NCBI RefSeq assembly: GCF_000310185.1
Contig: NZ_AMXD01000025.1
Location: forward strand, 1-35,275
Direction: 5' to 3'
Origin: Thauera aminoaromatica S2
GTDB taxonomy: Bacteria; Pseudomonadota; Gammaproteobacteria; Burkholderiales; Rhodocyclaceae
Length of the DNA stretch: 35,275 nucleotides
Shown here piece after piece: positions 32,411 through 35,275 of the stretch. Each line of letters begins with the position of its first letter. Positions within the stretch are counted from its first letter, which is position 1. Under the pieces are notes generated by a model. That model was not told the DNA's origin and searched no databases. It saw nothing but the letters and a program-made list of their open reading frames with translations. A program made the position numbers and the translations under genes.

Positions 32411-34513
32411 ATGGCCCTGAACGACACCCTCAAGCTGCGCCAGCTGCTCGCGCCTGCCAACCTGCGCCCGCTCGCCGCGCCGCTGCTGATCCTCGTCATC
32501 CTGTCGATGATGGTGCTGCCGCTGCCGGTCTTCCTCCTCGACGTCTTCTTCACCTTCAACATCGCGATCTCGGTGATGGTGATGCTGGTGGCGATGTACT
32601 CGACGCGGCCGCTGGACTTCTCCGTTTTTCCCACCGTGCTGCTGGTCACCACGCTGCTGCGCCTGTCGCTCAACGTCGCCTCCACCCGCATCGTGCTGCT
32701 AGAGGGTCACGCCGGTCCGGATGCCGCCGGCAAGGTGATCGAGGCCTTCGGCAACTTCCTCGTTGGCGGCAACACCGCGGTCGGGCTGGTGGTGTTCATC
32801 ATCCTCACCGTGATCAACTTCGTGGTGATCACCAAGGGCGCGGGCCGCATCGCCGAGGTGTCGGCGCGCTTCACCCTGGACGCGATGCCGGGCAAGCAGA
32901 TGGCGATCGACGCCGACCTCAACGCCGGCCTGGTCGACGAGAAGGAGGCCAAGCGCAGGCGCAAGGAGATCGCGCAGGAATCGGACTTCTACGGCGCCAT
33001 GGACGGTGCGTCCAAGTTCGTGCGCGGCGACGCGGTCGCCGGCATCATCATCCTGGCGATCAACATCATCGGCGGCCTCTTCGTCGGCATCATGCAGCAC
33101 GACATGGCGGTGGGCGACGCCGCCCACACCTATACCCTGCTCACCATCGGCGATGGCCTGGTGGCGCAGATCCCCTCGCTGATCGTCTCGGTCGCGGCCG
33201 GTCTGGTGGTGTCGCGGGTGGGCGACGAGGGCGATGTCGGCGGGCTGGTGATCGGCCAGCTGTTCTCCAATCCGCAGGTCATGGTGCTGACCGCGGCGAT
33301 CATCGGCGTGCTCGGCCTGATTCCGGGCATGCCCAACCTGGTCTTCCTGCTGCTCGCGGCCACGCTCGGCGGCATGGCCTGGATGCGGCGCAAGCGCATC
33401 GCCGAGGAAGCCGCGGCCGCCGCCGCGCCCGAGGCCGCGGCGCAGGTGCCGATGCCCGCCGCCGACAATCTGGAGGCGAGCTGGAACGACGTCTCGCAGG
33501 TGGACGTGCTCGGGCTGGAGGTCGGCTACCGGCTGATCCCGATGGTCGACAAGGGCCAGGACGGCGAGCTGCTCAAGCGCATCCGCGGCCTGCGCAAGAA
33601 GTTTGCCCAGGAGGTCGGTTTCCTGTCCGCGCCCGTGCACATCCGCGACAACCTCGAGCTCAAGCCCAACGGTTACCGGCTCGCCCTCAAGGGCGTCGAG
33701 GTCGGCAGTGGCGATGCCTATCCTGGCCAGTTCCTCGCCATCAACCCGGGGCGCGTGTCCGGCCCGCTTGCCGGACGCGAGACCACCGACCCCGCCTTCG
33801 GGCTGCCCGCGGTGTGGATCGACGCCTCGATGCGCGAGCAGGCGCACGCGCTCGGCTACACCGTGGTGGACGCGAGCACCGTGGTGGCGACCCACCTCAA
33901 CCACGTCATCCTCAACCACGCCGCCGAGCTGCTCGGCCGCCAGGAGACCCAGGCCCTGCTCGACCACCTCGGCAAGGAATCGCCCAAGCTGGTCGAGGAC
34001 CTCGTGCCCAAGCTGCTGCCGCTCGGCACCGTGCAGCGCGTGCTGCAGAACCTGCTCGAGGAAGGCGTCAACATCCGCGACATGCGCAGCATCATCGAGG
34101 TGCTCGCCGAGAACGCGCCGCGCGTGCAGGATCCGGCCCAGCTCACCACCCGGGTGCGCGAGGCGCTCGGCCGCGCCATCCTGCAGGGCCTGTTCCCGGG
34201 CAATGCCGAGGTCCAGGTGATGGCGCTCGAGCCCGGGCTGGAGCGCATCCTGATGCAGGCCATGGCTGCGGGCGGCGAGGGCGGGGCGATCGAACCGGGC
34301 CTGGCCGATACCTTGCTGCGCCAGACCGCGCAGATCGCCCAGCGCCAGGAGGATGTCGGCTTGCCGCCGGTGCTGCTGGTGCCCGCGCAACTGCGCCTGC
34401 TGCTGTCGCGCTTCCTGCGCCGCGCCGTGCCGTCGCTGAAGGTCGTCTCCAACAGCGAGGTGCCGGAGAACCGCACCATCCGTGTCACCGCGATGGTGGG
34501 CGCGCAGGGCTGA
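32411..34513 (+). CDS. flhA: Flagellar biosynthesis protein FlhA
   Basis: A 700-residue export gate protein with about eight N-terminal membrane segments (to ~residue 330) and a large cytoplasmic domain. The FHIPEP-family landmarks are present: STRPLDFSVFPTVLLVTTLL, SRIVLL-like STRIVLLEGHAG, the cytoplasmic loop with DADLNAGLVDEKEAKRRR and SDFYGAMDGASKFVRGDA, and a second block ending LRRAVPSLKVVSNSEVP. It directly follows flhB, the standard gene order, and flhF begins after the repeat array downstream. Confidence 0.95.
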   Translation: MALNDTLKLRQLLAPANLRPLAAPLLILVILSMMVLPLPVFLLDVFFTFNIAISVMVMLVAMYSTRPLDFSVFPTVLLVTTLLRLSLNVASTRIVLLEGHAGPDAAGKVIEAFGNFLVGGNTAVGLVVFIILTVINFVVITKGAGRIAEVSARFTLDAMPGKQMAIDADLNAGLVDEKEAKRRRKEIAQESDFYGAMDGASKFVRGDAVAGIIILAINIIGGLFVGIMQHDMAVGDAAHTYTLLTIGDGLVAQIPSLIVSVAAGLVVSRVGDEGDVGGLVIGQLFSNPQVMVLTAAIIGVLGLIPGMPNLVFLLLAATLGGMAWMRRKRIAEEAAAAAAPEAAAQVPMPAADNLEASWNDVSQVDVLGLEVGYRLIPMVDKGQDGELLKRIRGLRKKFAQEVGFLSAPVHIRDNLELKPNGYRLALKGVEVGSGDAYPGQFLAINPGRVSGPLAGRETTDPAFGLPAVWIDASMREQAHALGYTVVDASTVVATHLNHVILNHAAELLGRQETQALLDHLGKESPKLVEDLVPKLLPLGTVQRVLQNLLEEGVNIRDMRSIIEVLAENAPRVQDPAQLTTRVREALGRAILQGLFPGNAEVQVMALEPGLERILMQAMAAGGEGGAIEPGLADTLLRQTAQIAQRQEDVGLPPVLLVPAQLRLLLSRFLRRAVPSLKVVSNSEVPENRTIRVTAMVGAQG

Positions 34514-34544
34514 GCACCCACGCGCCTGCGGAGTCGCCGTGGGA

Positions 34545-34848
34545 GCGACGCAAGTCGCGATCAGGCGGTTCGTCCGTGTTGGAGCGGATTCCGTGCGCCG
34601 CGATCGCGACTCGCGTCGCTCCTACGAAGAACCACTGCGTGCGGAGTCTCCTCCGCAGGCGCGACGCAAGTCGCGATCAGGCGGTTCGTCCGTGTCGAGG
34701 CGGATTCCGTGCGCCGCGATCGCGACTCGCGTCGCTCCTACGAAGAACCACTGCGTTCGGCGTCTCCTCCGCAGGCGCGACGCGAGTCGCGATCAGGCGG
34801 TTCGTCCGTGTCGGAGCGGATTCCGTGCGCCGCGATCGCGACTCGCGG
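34545..34848. repeat. 116-bp tandem array of palindromic units (REP/BIME-like)
   Basis: Units begin at 34545, 34661 and 34777, an exact 116-base period; the third stops after about 72 bases. Each unit carries a left arm GCGACGCAAGTCGCGATC and a right arm GATCGCGACTCGCGTCGC, complementary at 17 of 18 positions. In unit 1 the pairing extends to 21 bases (34542-34562 with 34602-34622, 39-base loop). Between units lies GAAGAACCACTGCGT and CTCCGCAGGC. Copies differ at only a few positions, so the array is young or homogenised. Confidence 0.8.
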
Positions 34849-34969
34849 CGCGCCTGCGGACAATGCTCGCGCTTCCCGGCACGGCTGCGGGGCCAAGATC
34901 GCTGCCGCCGGTGCGCGCTCCCCGTCTCCCGAATTGACCCCGGAAACCCGCTTTATTCCACCCCAGGCG

Positions 34970-34993
34970 CTTGACCCGGCATCGCGATAATCC
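34970..34993 (+). promoter_or_regulatory. Conserved element upstream of flhF
   Basis: CTTG, then AC, then CCGGCATCG and CGATAATCC: the same blocks in the same order as at 31174-31197 before flhB, with only a two-base shift on each side of CCGGCATCG. It lies 42 bases before ATG 35035. Possible flagellar-class promoter or regulator site. Confidence 0.4.
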
Positions 34994-35034
34994 TCATCAA
35001 GCAGTGGTCGACGACGGCCACCGGGAGATTCGCC

Positions 35035-35275
35035 ATGAACGTCAAACGCTACTTTGCCCCCACCGCCCGCGAGGCGCTCCGCGCGCTCAAGGAAGCCCTC
35101 GGTCCGGATGCGATCGTGCTGTCCAACCGCGCCGTCGAAGGCGGGGTGGAGATCCTCGCGCTGCCGGGCGAGGCGGTCGGCGCGCTGCAGGCGGCCAATC
35201 GGGCGGCGGTGGTGGCGCGTGCGGGTGGGGAGGTCCGGCCGGCAGCGGTCGAGATGCCGGCCGCGGCGGCGCGCA
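35035..35275 (+). CDS. flhF: Flagellar biosynthesis GTPase FlhF, N-terminal part
   Basis: The first 80 codons of a gene that continues past the right edge. MNVKRYFAPTAREALRALKE and LGPDAIVLSNRAVEGGVEIL are the conserved N-terminal segment of FlhF, the SRP-type GTPase that places polar flagella. The alanine-rich stretch that follows is the variable linker before the GTPase domain, which is not in the window. GGGAG precedes ATG 35035. It follows flhA, the usual order. Confidence 0.9.
   Translation, partial: MNVKRYFAPTAREALRALKEALGPDAIVLSNRAVEGGVEILALPGEAVGALQAANRAAVVARAGGEVRPAAVEMPAAAAR

Larger units (their letters stand above)
34514..35034. other. Non-coding gap between flhA and flhF
   Basis: A 521-base gap. 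About 34542-34850 is a tandem array of palindromic 116-base units (annotated separately). From 34860 to 35034 there is ordinary intergenic sequence with the conserved CTTG/CCGGCATCG/CGATAATCC element before flhF. Open frames crossing the array are repeats read as protein and not genes. Confidence 0.75.

Noticed and set aside
34545-34848. CRISPR array
   Set aside because: The period is 116 bases with the whole unit conserved. There are no short repeats with unique spacers and no cas genes.

Overview
The window is GC-rich, tightly packed proteobacterial DNA. It carries the anaerobic phenylacetate and benzoyl-CoA pathways next to flagellar export genes. The order had-oah-dch-bcrCBAD-fdx followed by two small ORFs, with korAB divergent, is the arrangement I know from Thauera aromatica. 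ATP-dependent class I benzoyl-CoA reductase of the bcr type, rather than the bzd type of Azoarcus/Aromatoleum, also points to Thauera. A denitrifying Thauera-like betaproteobacterium is therefore the best guess. It is a recognition call, not a database result.

Layout. (1) 1-10879, minus strand: one long operon padBCDEFGHIJ plus a partial downstream ATP-grasp-like acyl-CoA synthetase gene cut by the left edge. Most junctions are 4-base ATGA overlaps. (2) 10880-11224: a divergent regulatory region with an FNR-type site, a TetR-type palindrome and copies of a 16-bp operator, followed by a plus-strand CBS-CBS-ACT gene. (3) 12118-15214, minus strand: korA-korB and a ferritin-like gene. (4) 15215-15532: a second divergent regulatory region with the same operator and another FNR-like site. 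(5) 15533-25362, plus strand: had-oah-dch-bcrC-bcrB-bcrA-bcrD-fdx, two paralogous GNAT acetyltransferases and an SDR. (6) 25549-30427: a Liv-type ABC importer with a fused permease-ATPase. (7) 30583-35275: a DUF192 protein, flhB, flhA and the start of flhF, with a 116-bp tandem repeat array between flhA and flhF. I saw no tRNA, rRNA, CRISPR, transposase or phage gene.

How it works together. PadJ activates phenylacetate. PadBCD oxidises phenylacetyl-CoA to phenylglyoxylate. PadEFGHI decarboxylates that to benzoyl-CoA with NADH formation. KorAB reduces ferredoxin (Fdx) with 2-oxoglutarate, and Fdx feeds BcrCBAD, which uses ATP to reduce the ring to the dienoyl-CoA. Dch hydrates, Had oxidises, and Oah opens the ring to 3-hydroxypimelyl-CoA. 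The SDR may serve later beta-oxidation, and the ABC system probably imports an aromatic acid.

The least described parts are the control layer and the accessory proteins. The control layer is one shared operator in two separate divergent promoter regions, combined with FNR-type sites at class II spacing. The accessory proteins are the GNAT pair, the CBS-ACT protein and the ferritin-like protein that travel with the pathway. No transcription factor gene lies in the window.
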